Shown: piece after piece, positions 1-5,909 of the stretch
Numbering within the stretch: the stretch's first letter is position 1
How the letters are laid out: each line of letters opens with the position of its first letter
NCBI GenBank assembly: GCA_020722405.1
Contig: DYKW01000081.1
Span: forward strand, 1-7,857
DNA length: 7,857 nt
From: Anaerolinea thermophila
Lineage (GTDB): Bacteria; Chloroflexota; Anaerolineae; Anaerolineales; DRKV01
Reading direction: 5' to 3'
The notes under the pieces: generated by a model
Told to the model about the DNA's origin: nothing
Databases searched by the model: none
Seen by the model: the letters and a program-made list of their open reading frames with translations, nothing else
Translations under genes and position numbers: made by a program

Positions 1-17
1 ATTTTCACCACCAGACA

Positions 18-33
18 TGAAAATCTATTTTCA
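18..33. repeat. small AT-rich palindrome
   Basis: TGAAAAT (18-24) and ATTTTCA (27-33) are perfect 7-base complements around a 2-base centre, so about six pairs with a four-base loop in RNA. ATTTTCA also occurs at 1-7. It could be the remnant of a terminator for a gene left of the window, but no T-run follows, so the role is unknown. Confidence 0.4.
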
Positions 34-100
34 GATCAGATACGTCGCAAAGTCGCGAAGACGCGAAGGCAAGTGAATAGGCGTTAGCCGTCAGCAAACA

Positions 101-133
101 AATGCAGAATGCAGAATGCAGAATGCAGAATGC
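101..133. repeat. 7-bp tandem repeat (AATGCAG)n
   Basis: Four complete copies of AATGCAG (101-107, 108-114, 115-121, 122-128) and a partial fifth (AATGC, 129-133) are perfect head-to-tail repeats. A period of seven is not a multiple of three, so the array would shift reading frame with each change of copy number. This argues against coding function. Such arrays are prone to slippage. Confidence 0.9.
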
Positions 134-134
134 C

Positions 135-172
135 CGACTACTCGACGAAACGACTACGCGACTACCCGACTA
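135..172. repeat. degenerate CGACTAC tandem repeat
   Basis: CGACTA(C) occurs at 135-140, 151-157, 159-165 and 167-172, with a degenerate CGAC copy at 143-146. Units are separated by one to a few bases, giving an irregular array directly after the AATGCAG array. It is not a CRISPR: the units are far too short and there are no spacers of regular length. Confidence 0.75.
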
Positions 173-360
173 AAAACGGCTTTTTCTTTGCGTCCTGGCG
201 TCTTTGCGTTCTATTTTCGACAAATTTGCAAAGGTTGCACATCAGTTCTCGTTCATCCTCGTTAGAATTTTATACGCTCAAAACCTCGCTACATGCTACC
301 GTATTGATTGGCAAAAGTGCGAAGTTGTTTTTGGACAAGTCCTAAGAACAAGGTATATTT

Positions 361-2277
361 ATGAAATTTTCCCGTGTTGTATTGCTTACCCTGGTTTTAT
401 TGACTGTTGCCGGGTTTCTCTCGGCATGTGGTTTTTCTATGGCCGAAGACATCACCCCGCCGCCAGGGGCGGAGGTGCAAGCCGTAGTAACCGTGCAGCC
501 CACAGCGCCGCAGAACGCCGGGCCGATGTACCCGTTAGTGGCGCCTGATCCCGCTAACGGCAAAGCCATTTACGAAGAAGAGTGCCTCCCCTGCCATGGC
601 TCGCAAGGGCTGGGAGATGGCCCTCAGGCCGCACAATTGCCTAATCCCCCCTCGCCCTTAGGGCAGGTAGACTTTGCCCGTCAGTTTACTCCTGCCGAAT
701 GGTACGCGGTCGTCACCAATGGGCGCATTGATAAATTCATGCCGCCTTTTGCCGGTTTGTCGGATGGCGAACGCTGGGACGTGGTGGCCTATGCCTTTAC
801 GCTGAGTGCCCCCGCAGATGTGTTGACACGCGGCGAAACGCTATTTGCCGAAAATTGTGCCCGCTGTCATGGCGAAAGCGGCAATGGAGATGGCCCAGAT
901 GCCGCCCAATTGAGCGATGTGGCCGTCTTTACCGATCAAGCCTTTATGGCGCGACTTTCGGCGGAAGACATGGCGGCTGTCATGACCAACGGGCAGGGAG
1001 ATATGCCCGCTTTTGGCGACAAACTCAGCCAGGAGGACATTTGGGCATTGACTGTTTTCCTGCGTAGCCTGTCCTTTGCCGATAAAGGGGCACTTGCGGT
1101 AGAACCGCAGGCCACCCCGGCGGTGACCGTCAGCGGTACGCTTACCGTTGCCATGGCCTCCCCCACGCCGGAACATCCCTTGGGGGTGGTGCGCGGCGCG
1201 GTTACCAATGGCAGCACCGAGGCATCCGCTGCCCCGGCCGGGCTGACCGTCACGTTGTATGTCATCGAAAATATGGCTCCGGTTTTCACCGAAACGACCA
1301 CCCTGGATGAAAATGGCGTCTATGCCTTCGAAGACCTCGAAATACTCCCCGAACGTCTGTTTGTGACCACCGTCTCGTATGCCGGTGCGACCTATGGCTC
1401 CGACATTGGCGCTTTTCAAGATGGTGATGATGTGGTTGAACTCCCCGTCACTATCTTCGAGCCCACTCATGACACTTCGGTGCTTTCGGTAGACCGTCTG
1501 CACATTTTCTTCGATTTTAACCAGCCAGACGTGGTGCAAGTCATAGAGCTGTATGTCATTTCCAACAACAGCAACCAGACGCTCGTCCCTTCAGAGCCGG
1601 ATGGCGGCGTGGTGCCCTTTACTTTGCCTGAAGGTGCCGGTGAACCGCAATTCCAAGATGGTGTGCTGGGCGGCCGCTATTTGCCGACCGCGGATGGCTT
1701 TATGGATACGCTGACGGTGCATCCTGGTCAGGGGCAGTACCAGGTGTTGTACGCCACTACGCTGCCATATAACAAAAAAATCACTTTCCGCCAGTCGTAC
1801 CCCATCAAAGTGGATGCTACGTTGTTCATGGTGCCGGATGGCATCAAACTCAAAGGTGCTGGCCTGGAAGATAGCGGTACCCGTGATGTGCAGGGTGCCA
1901 TCTATCGCACTTATACCGGCAAGGGGCTGAGTGCCGGTAGTACGTTCGAGGCCACTATTAGCGGCAAGGCCGGCGGAGAAAGCGGCATTTCTCTCGCCGA
2001 CGGCTCCAGTAGCAGCCTGGCAATCGGTTTGGGGGCCTTCGGTGTGGTGTTGATTGGGGTTGGTATCTGGTTTTATCGTCAAACCCGCGAACAGGAAGAA
2101 GACGAAGAACCTTCGGACGACCTGAGCGAGATGGACGATCCACAAACCGTGATGGATGCCATTATCGCCTTGGATGACCTGTACAAAGAAGGCGACCTGC
2201 CCGAAGATGCCTACCGTGCCCGCCGTGCGGCGCTCAAGGAGCATTTGAAGGATTTGTTGGATGAGGACCACTCGTGA
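361..2277 (+). CDS. membrane-anchored dihaem cytochrome c with beta-rich ectodomain
   Basis: Predicted 638-aa lipoprotein-type c-type cytochrome. A signal peptide ends in an L20-S-A-C23 lipobox, so C23 is probably lipidated. Two cytochrome c class I domains follow: haem motif C75-LP-C78-H79 with likely axial M127 (KFMPPF), and C166-AR-C169-H170 with likely axial M215 (GDMPAF). Residues about 275-365 resemble a transthyretin/carboxypeptidase-regulatory-like beta domain, and 370-540 is a further unrecognised, probably beta-rich region. One transmembrane helix (about 552-572) leads to an acidic cytoplasmic tail ending in a helical segment (about 595-635). The start is supported by AAGG at 350-353, seven bases upstream. 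The gene overlaps ccmA by four bases, so it is translationally coupled to the cytochrome maturation genes. It is probably an extracytoplasmic electron carrier; its redox partner is unknown. The cytochrome call is firm, the specific role is not. Confidence 0.9.
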   Translation: MKFSRVVLLTLVLLTVAGFLSACGFSMAEDITPPPGAEVQAVVTVQPTAPQNAGPMYPLVAPDPANGKAIYEEECLPCHGSQGLGDGPQAAQLPNPPSPLGQVDFARQFTPAEWYAVVTNGRIDKFMPPFAGLSDGERWDVVAYAFTLSAPADVLTRGETLFAENCARCHGESGNGDGPDAAQLSDVAVFTDQAFMARLSAEDMAAVMTNGQGDMPAFGDKLSQEDIWALTVFLRSLSFADKGALAVEPQATPAVTVSGTLTVAMASPTPEHPLGVVRGAVTNGSTEASAAPAGLTVTLYVIENMAPVFTETTTLDENGVYAFEDLEILPERLFVTTVSYAGATYGSDIGAFQDGDDVVELPVTIFEPTHDTSVLSVDRLHIFFDFNQPDVVQVIELYVISNNSNQTLVPSEPDGGVVPFTLPEGAGEPQFQDGVLGGRYLPTADGFMDTLTVHPGQGQYQVLYATTLPYNKKITFRQSYPIKVDATLFMVPDGIKLKGAGLEDSGTRDVQGAIYRTYTGKGLSAGSTFEATISGKAGGESGISLADGSSSSLAIGLGAFGVVLIGVGIWFYRQTREQEEDEEPSDDLSEMDDPQTVMDAIIALDDLYKEGDLPEDAYRARRAALKEHLKDLLDEDHS

Positions 2278-2999
2278 TTCAGGTTAAGAAATTGGTCAAA
2301 CGCTTTGGCCCCAAGGTGGTGCTACGCGGCCTGGATTTTCAGGTGGCGCGCGGGGAATTTGTGGCTTTACTCGGCCCCAATGGGGCCGGCAAAACCACCT
2401 TCCTGCGTATCCTGACATCCCTTTCGCGTCCCACGTTGGGGCAGGTGACCATTTCCGGTTATGCCCTTCCGGCGCAGGCTTCGGCGGTTCGCCGGCGTTT
2501 GGGGGTGGTTTCTCACCAACCGCTGTTGTATGGCGATCTGACTGCCGAAGAAAACTTGCGCTTTTATGCACGCATGTATGGCGTGCGCAATCTCGAGGCA
2601 CGCATCGAGCAGGTTTTGGAGATGGTTGGGCTGGCATCCCGCCGTAGAGACCTGGTGCGTACTTTCTCACGTGGTATGCAGCAGCGCCTGGCGATTGGTC
2701 GGGCTGTCTTGCACGATCCGGACGTGATGCTCTTCGACGAGCCGCACACCGGCCTCGACCAGGATGCCTGCGCCATGTTGGATGATGTCTTACGCAATGT
2801 GGCTGCCCGTGGCCGTACCGTGGTGATGACTTCGCACGACCTGGCGCGCATTGGTGACCTGGCTTCGCGCTTCGATGTGCTTTCGGGAGGAAAAATTGTG
2901 GCTTCCGCTAGCCGCGACGAGATTGGCCCGGATGCGCTGCTGCGCTTTTACCGCCAATCCATTGTTGAAAAGCCCGCTGCCCGTGAGTTGACGATATGA
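2274..2999 (+). CDS. ccmA: haem exporter ABC ATPase CcmA
   Basis: ATP-binding subunit (241 aa) of the CcmAB transporter in System I cytochrome c maturation, acting on the cytoplasmic face. In characterised systems its ATP hydrolysis releases haem-loaded CcmE from CcmC. Visible motifs: Walker A GPNGAGKTT (34-42), Q-loop Q82, a signature of variant form FSRGMQQR (131-138) in place of LSGGQ, as in CcmA proteins, Walker B VMLFDEP (151-157) with catalytic E156, D-loop GLD (160-162) and switch H188. All residues needed for ATP hydrolysis appear intact. The GTG start at 2274 overlaps the cytochrome stop (GTGA) and has a good ribosome site GAGGA at 2263-2267. The end overlaps ccmB by four bases. A generic ABC ATPase is the alternative, but the following ccmB, ccmC and ccmD settle it. 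Confidence 0.93.
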   Translation: MIQVKKLVKRFGPKVVLRGLDFQVARGEFVALLGPNGAGKTTFLRILTSLSRPTLGQVTISGYALPAQASAVRRRLGVVSHQPLLYGDLTAEENLRFYARMYGVRNLEARIEQVLEMVGLASRRRDLVRTFSRGMQQRLAIGRAVLHDPDVMLFDEPHTGLDQDACAMLDDVLRNVAARGRTVVMTSHDLARIGDLASRFDVLSGGKIVASASRDEIGPDALLRFYRQSIVEKPAARELTI

Positions 3000-3703
3000 A
3001 CCCCATCCCCCCTGCAGAAGCCGAAGTACACCCCTCCCTGGGTAGCACCACGCTGGCGATTTTGTGGAAAGACCTTTCCGCCGAGTTGCGCAGCCGAGAA
3101 CTGCTCTCGGCCATGCTGGTCTTTGCCCTGTTGGTTATCCTGATCTTCAACTTTGCGCTGGATCTCAAACCGGCCATCCGGCGGGAGGTGACCTCCGGGG
3201 TCTTGTGGGCCACCTTTGCGTTCGCGGGTACCCTGGGGTTGAACCGCTCTATGGCGACCGAGAAAGACCGCGGTTGTCTGGATGGTCTCTTGCTGGCACC
3301 TGTGGACCGCAGCGCCATCTACTTCGGGAAAGCCCTTGGGAATCTGGCCTTCATGTTAGTCATCGAAGCCATCGTGCTGCCGGTTTACAGTGTGCTGTAT
3401 AACGTGAACTTGTTCAACCTCGGGCTGATGATGATTATCCTGATGGGTTCGGTGGGCTATGTGGCGGTAGGTACGCTGCTTTCGACCATGTCGGTACAAA
3501 CGCGTACCCGTGACATGCTGTTGCCCATCTTGCTCTTCCCGCTGGTGATCCCGATTTTGATTGCCGCGGTCAAAGCCAGCGCCGGTTTTCTGGATGCTTC
3601 TCCGTGGCGCGATATTGCGCCCTGGTTCAATTTGTTACTGGTATACGATGTCATTTTCGTAGCCATCGCGTTCATGGTTTTCGATTACGTTGTCGAGGAA
3701 TGA
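2996..3703 (+). CDS. ccmB: haem exporter permease CcmB
   Basis: Membrane subunit (235 aa) that pairs with CcmA. About six hydrophobic segments can be seen, at roughly 37-55, 66-83, 108-130, 136-160, 173-195 and 208-230. The N-terminal KDLSAELRSRELL (25-37) and the cytoplasmic stretch around 83-112 (LNRSMATEKDRGCLDGLLL, then FGKALGN) are typical of the family, as is the proline-rich FPLVIPILIA (181-190). The length is close to the usual CcmB size of about 220 aa. The ATG start overlaps the ccmA stop (ATGA, 2996-2999), so subunit synthesis is coupled. The next gene begins four bases after its stop. Confidence 0.93.
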   Translation: MNPIPPAEAEVHPSLGSTTLAILWKDLSAELRSRELLSAMLVFALLVILIFNFALDLKPAIRREVTSGVLWATFAFAGTLGLNRSMATEKDRGCLDGLLLAPVDRSAIYFGKALGNLAFMLVIEAIVLPVYSVLYNVNLFNLGLMMIILMGSVGYVAVGTLLSTMSVQTRTRDMLLPILLFPLVIPILIAAVKASAGFLDASPWRDIAPWFNLLLVYDVIFVAIAFMVFDYVVEE

Positions 3704-3707
3704 TTTT

Positions 3708-4406
3708 ATGGAACCAAAGAAACCTGCTCTTAAATTTTTAGATATCGCCAGCGCGGTACTGATCGCCATCGCAACGGGATTGGTGTTTTTCTATGCCCCT
3801 ATGGAAGCCGTGATGGGCAATGTCCAACGTGTCTTCTACTTCCACGTAGCCCATGCCTGGGTAGGGCTGCTGGGCTTCATGGTCGCCGCGGTGGCGGGCG
3901 TGCTTTATCTGCGCACCGGCGATCTCAAATGGGATGTGGTTGAGGTCGCCGCGGTGGAAGTCAGCCTGGTGTTTTTCTTTGTGGCTATTGTGACCGGTTC
4001 CATCTGGGCACGTCCGGCCTGGAATGCCTGGTGGACGTGGGACCCGCGCTTGACGACGGCCGCCATTTTGGAACTGGTGTACGCTGCGTACTTGATGTTG
4101 CGCGCCGGTATCGAAGACCCCGAGCGCCGGGCGCGTTTTGGGGCCGTGTATGTCCTGCTGGGCTTTCTCAGTGTGCCGATGACCTTCCTCTCTATTCGTC
4201 TGTTGCGCACCATTCACCCGGTGGTGATTGGCGGTGGCGGCTCCGGCGCAGAAGGACAATTTGATATGTCCCCCAAGATGCTGCACACCTTACTGTTTAG
4301 CGTGTTCACCTTCTCGGTGTACTTCGTGGATGTATTGTGGCACCGTGTGCGGCTGGGCAACCTGATGCAGAAAGTCGAACAATTGCGCCTCAAAGTGGTG
4401 CGCTAA
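3708..4406 (+). CDS. ccmC: haem-handling protein CcmC
   Basis: Integral membrane protein (232 aa from this start) that presents haem to the chaperone CcmE outside the membrane. The Trp-rich haem-binding motif is W105-NA-WWT-W111-DPRLT (105-116). Likely external haem-ligand histidines are H46 (FYFHVAHAW) and H170 (RTIHPVV), by comparison with H60 and H184 of the E. coli protein. Six hydrophobic segments are visible, which fits the family, and the length is near the usual 230-250. I chose ATG 3708 over an in-frame TTG at 3690: the TTG would lie inside ccmB, while ATG 3708 has GAGGA at 3695-3699, eight bases upstream. The related CcsA/ResC group is less likely because of the DPRLT form of the motif and the CcmAB neighbours. 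Confidence 0.93.
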   Translation: MEPKKPALKFLDIASAVLIAIATGLVFFYAPMEAVMGNVQRVFYFHVAHAWVGLLGFMVAAVAGVLYLRTGDLKWDVVEVAAVEVSLVFFFVAIVTGSIWARPAWNAWWTWDPRLTTAAILELVYAAYLMLRAGIEDPERRARFGAVYVLLGFLSVPMTFLSIRLLRTIHPVVIGGGGSGAEGQFDMSPKMLHTLLFSVFTFSVYFVDVLWHRVRLGNLMQKVEQLRLKVVR

Positions 4407-4420
4407 AAGGAAGTCATCTG

Positions 4421-4597
4421 ATGGTTTGGTTACACATTTTGACCCAAATGGAAGGCCCCGCTGAAACCACGGCTTACATGATTGCCGGATATGTCGTGAT
4501 TTTCGTTGTGCTCTTTGGCTATCTGGCGAGCCTGGCAATGCGCCGTCGCAGCCTGGAACGGGATATCGCGTTGCTAAAGGAATTGGATGAAGAATGA
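4421..4597 (+). CDS. ccmD: haem exporter accessory protein CcmD
   Basis: Small 58-aa single-helix membrane protein. A short N-terminus (MVWLHILTQMEGPAETT) is followed by a hydrophobic helix (about 18-40, YMIAGYVVIFVVLFGYLASL), then RRRS and a charged helical tail (LERDIALLKELDEE). This is the CcmD layout: extracytoplasmic N-terminus with a helix-start tyrosine, one helix, then a positively charged cytoplasmic end. CcmD helps release CcmE from the CcmABC complex in characterised systems. The start is decided by a strong ribosome site AAGGAAG (4407-4413), seven bases before ATG 4421. That site begins in the ccmC stop codon, so the gene is coupled to ccmC. A longer in-frame start at 4337 would sit inside ccmC and is not supported. 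Primary sequence conservation of the family is low, so size, topology and position carry the call. Confidence 0.85.
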   Translation: MVWLHILTQMEGPAETTAYMIAGYVVIFVVLFGYLASLAMRRRSLERDIALLKELDEE

Positions 4598-4726
4598 GTG
4601 CCGGTTTACCTTTTCCCGCCTTTGGTGAGCGGATCAAATCGGCTTGCGGTGGGCTCATGGAATGTGCGCCACAAACGCCGTATGCCGAAGATGTCTCCCC
4701 AGATTTTGTTGAGAATCAGCAAACAC

Positions 4727-4756
4727 CACTTCACACTTCACGCTTTGCACTTTTCA
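4727..4756. repeat. degenerate 7-bp tandem repeat (CACTTCA)
   Basis: CACTTCA occurs twice perfectly (4727-4733, 4734-4740), followed by a divergent CGCTTTG (4741-4747) and an enlarged CACTTTTCA (4748-4756). The seven-base period matches the period of the array at 101-133, although the unit sequence differs. It is intergenic with no coding role visible. Confidence 0.7.
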
Positions 4757-4760
4757 GTGC
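4747..4760. terminator. hairpin between convergent genes, possible terminator
   Basis: GCACT (4747-4751) and AGTGC (4756-4760) form a perfect 5-bp stem around TTTC; on the minus strand the loop reads GAAA, a stable tetraloop. Wobble and AU pairs can lengthen the stem. It lies nine bases beyond the glycosyltransferase stop on the minus strand. There is no T-tract on either side, so it is not a classical intrinsic terminator. It could be a 3'-end stabiliser or part of a weak bidirectional terminator. Confidence 0.35.
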
Positions 4761-4769
4761 GAGATTGTA

Positions 4770-5909
4770 TCAAGGATAGCCAGGCTGCCGGGCCTGATCT
4801 GTGGCGCGCAGTGTTTCAAAGTGTGCCAGCATCTGATCGAAAATGACTTCCCAGCTTCGTTGCTCTGCCAGGGAGCGGCTGTTTCGTTTCATTTGTGAGC
4901 GCAAAACCGGGTTATGCACCAGTTTTTGCACGGCCTGAACCATGTCTTCGGCGTTATTGGGCAGAAACAAAAAGCCGGTTTTCTGGTGCTGAACAATATC
5001 GGTCACCCCACCCGAGTTCGGCGCCACTACAGGCAGGCCAGAGGCCATGGCCTCCAGAACCACGTTCCCAAATGTCTCGTTGGCGCTTGGAAATGTGAAT
5101 ATGTCGGCCGACGCGTACGCGTGAGCCAGATCATCGCCTTTGAGATAACCGGTAAATACCGTATGGGTGCTTGCAAATTGTGCTTCCAGTTGAGGGCGGG
5201 CCGGCCCATCCCCTACAATGGCAAGATGCGCCTCGGGTATGGTAGCTAACACCAAGCGGAGCATGTCCACCCGCTTTTCGCGCGCCAATCTGCCTACATA
5301 CAGCAACAACGGCGCGTTTGGATATCCCCCCGATAATTTCTCCCGCCACTGCATACTCGCCATCGAGGGGTGGAATCTTTGTGCATCTACCCCGCGGCTC
5401 CATAAGCGCACGCGGTGAAATCCCTGTGAGCGAAGACTCTGCAAGGTAAATTGGGAGGGAGCAAAATTGAGATCGGCCTGATTGTGAATCCAACGGAAGT
5501 ACGTCCAGGCGAGTTCCTTGAGATAGCCGAAACCCCACTGTTCGGTATAACCGGGGATATCAGTGTTATAGGATGCGGCAATGGGCAAATCAGCGTGACG
5601 TGCGGCAAGCAAGCCGGCAACACCTAAAGAGGCGGGGTTTATTAGCAGAACCAGATCGGGTTGGAATCTGGTTAATTGGCTTTGGACTGCCACCCAGGGG
5701 GGCACCAGTTTAAATTCGGGATATAGCGGAAAGGGGTAGGCCGGCAGACCGACGATCGGAGTTTCTGCATACTGCTGCAGCCCGCCTTCAGGAGCGAACA
5801 GAATACTGACGTGACCGTGTTCGGCCAAGTAATTCAGCAGATGGCAAATGGTATTCACGATGCCATCAACTTTGGGCAAAAAGGTTTCTGTAAAGATAGC
5901 AATGCGCAT
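4770..5909 (-). CDS. GT4 glycosyltransferase, SqdX/MgtA-like
   Basis: Cytosolic or membrane-associated glycosyltransferase (379 aa) with a GT-B fold. The N-terminal acceptor domain shows TETFLPKVDGIVNT (7-20), APEGG, PLYPEFKL (61-68) and SYNTDIPGY (113-121). The C-terminal donor domain shows LWSRGVDAQRFHP (169-181), YVGRLAREKRVD (204-215), GDGP (233-236) and the E278-x7-E286 motif (ETFGNVVLE) that contacts the nucleotide sugar. These features match the SqdX/SQD2 group (sulfoquinovosyl transfer to diacylglycerol) and the related mannosyl- and glucuronosyl-diacylglycerol synthases. I cannot tell which sugar is used; no sqdB is visible here. The ATG overlaps the stop of the upstream phosphatase by one base (TAATG), so the two are co-translated. 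Length is standard and catalytic residues are intact. Role in glycolipid synthesis is inferred from family and neighbour. Confidence 0.85.
   Translation of the reverse strand: MRIAIFTETFLPKVDGIVNTICHLLNYLAEHGHVSILFAPEGGLQQYAETPIVGLPAYPFPLYPEFKLVPPWVAVQSQLTRFQPDLVLLINPASLGVAGLLAARHADLPIAASYNTDIPGYTEQWGFGYLKELAWTYFRWIHNQADLNFAPSQFTLQSLRSQGFHRVRLWSRGVDAQRFHPSMASMQWREKLSGGYPNAPLLLYVGRLAREKRVDMLRLVLATIPEAHLAIVGDGPARPQLEAQFASTHTVFTGYLKGDDLAHAYASADIFTFPSANETFGNVVLEAMASGLPVVAPNSGGVTDIVQHQKTGFLFLPNNAEDMVQAVQKLVHNPVLRSQMKRNSRSLAEQRSWEVIFDQMLAHFETLRATDQARQPGYP

Larger units (their letters stand above)
46..208. repeat. composite inverted repeat with tandem repeats inside
   Basis: The left arm (46-72, beginning CGCAAAGTCGCGAAG) and the reverse complement of the right arm (182-208, beginning CGCAAAGACGCCAGG) match at 21 of 27 positions by my hand alignment. 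Each arm itself is made of short units around CGCAAAG / GACGCGAAG. The enclosed segment carries two different tandem arrays (AATGCAG and CGACTAC types). This resembles a dispersed intergenic repeat or a MITE-like unit rather than a gene. It has no obvious transposase and no terminal duplication that I can see. Transcribed, it could fold into a long imperfect stem. Confidence 0.6.
1..360. other. intergenic region with repeats, no gene
   Basis: No open frame here looks like a protein. The short frames at 109-345 and 204-548 have low-complexity or shadow-like translations. The first 45 bases contain a small AT-rich palindrome. Bases 46-208 hold a composite repeat described in separate entries. 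Bases 209-360 are a relatively AT-rich leader before the cytochrome gene. It has a TAGAAT hexamer at 263-268 that resembles a -10 box, but there is no well-spaced -35 partner (TTGCAC at 235-240 leaves 22 bases). The operon promoter probably lies in this leader, but I cannot place it. A small GGAC-AA-GTCC palindrome sits at 333-342. Confidence 0.7.
4598..4769. other. convergent spacer between ccmD and the glycosyltransferase
   Basis: This 172-base stretch separates the rightward ccm operon from the leftward glycosyltransferase. A frame starting with the ATG that overlaps the ccmD stop (ATGA, 4594-4597) runs to 4779, but its translation resembles no family and its last third is made of repeat sequence. 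I see no remnant of ccmE. The right half holds a degenerate heptamer repeat and a hairpin, listed separately. Confidence 0.6.

Noticed and set aside
101..172. Possible CRISPR array
   Set aside because: Repeat units are about seven bases and contiguous, with no unique spacers of regular length and no cas genes.
331..359. Promoter-like pair TTGGAC / TATATT before the cytochrome
   Set aside because: The spacing of 17 is good, but transcription would begin at or inside the start codon, and the -35 matches only 3 of 6.
109..548. Two short + strand frames before the cytochrome gene
   Set aside because: One is built from the tandem repeats and the other runs through the true cytochrome start in a different frame; neither shows protein-like features.
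841..1539. Long minus-strand frame of 232 codons opposite the cytochrome
   Set aside because: It is a shadow of a gene with clear haem motifs, and its own translation has no domain.
3690..3707. Upstream TTG start for ccmC
   Set aside because: It lies inside ccmB, lacks a suitable ribosome site, and would use the real ribosome site as coding sequence. ATG 3708 is better placed.
3738..4286. Minus-strand frame of 182 codons opposite ccmC
   Set aside because: Rich in His, Gln and Arg as expected for the complement of a hydrophobic gene; no domain seen.
4594..4779. 61-aa frame overlapping the ccmD stop (ATGA)
   Set aside because: The start overlap looks operon-like, but the translation has no recognisable domain or membrane helix, resembles no CcmE, and its end is made of the heptamer repeat and runs into the opposing gene.
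4781..4796. CAGGC / GCCTG hairpin as terminator
   Set aside because: It lies inside the coding end of the glycosyltransferase and has no T-run on either strand.
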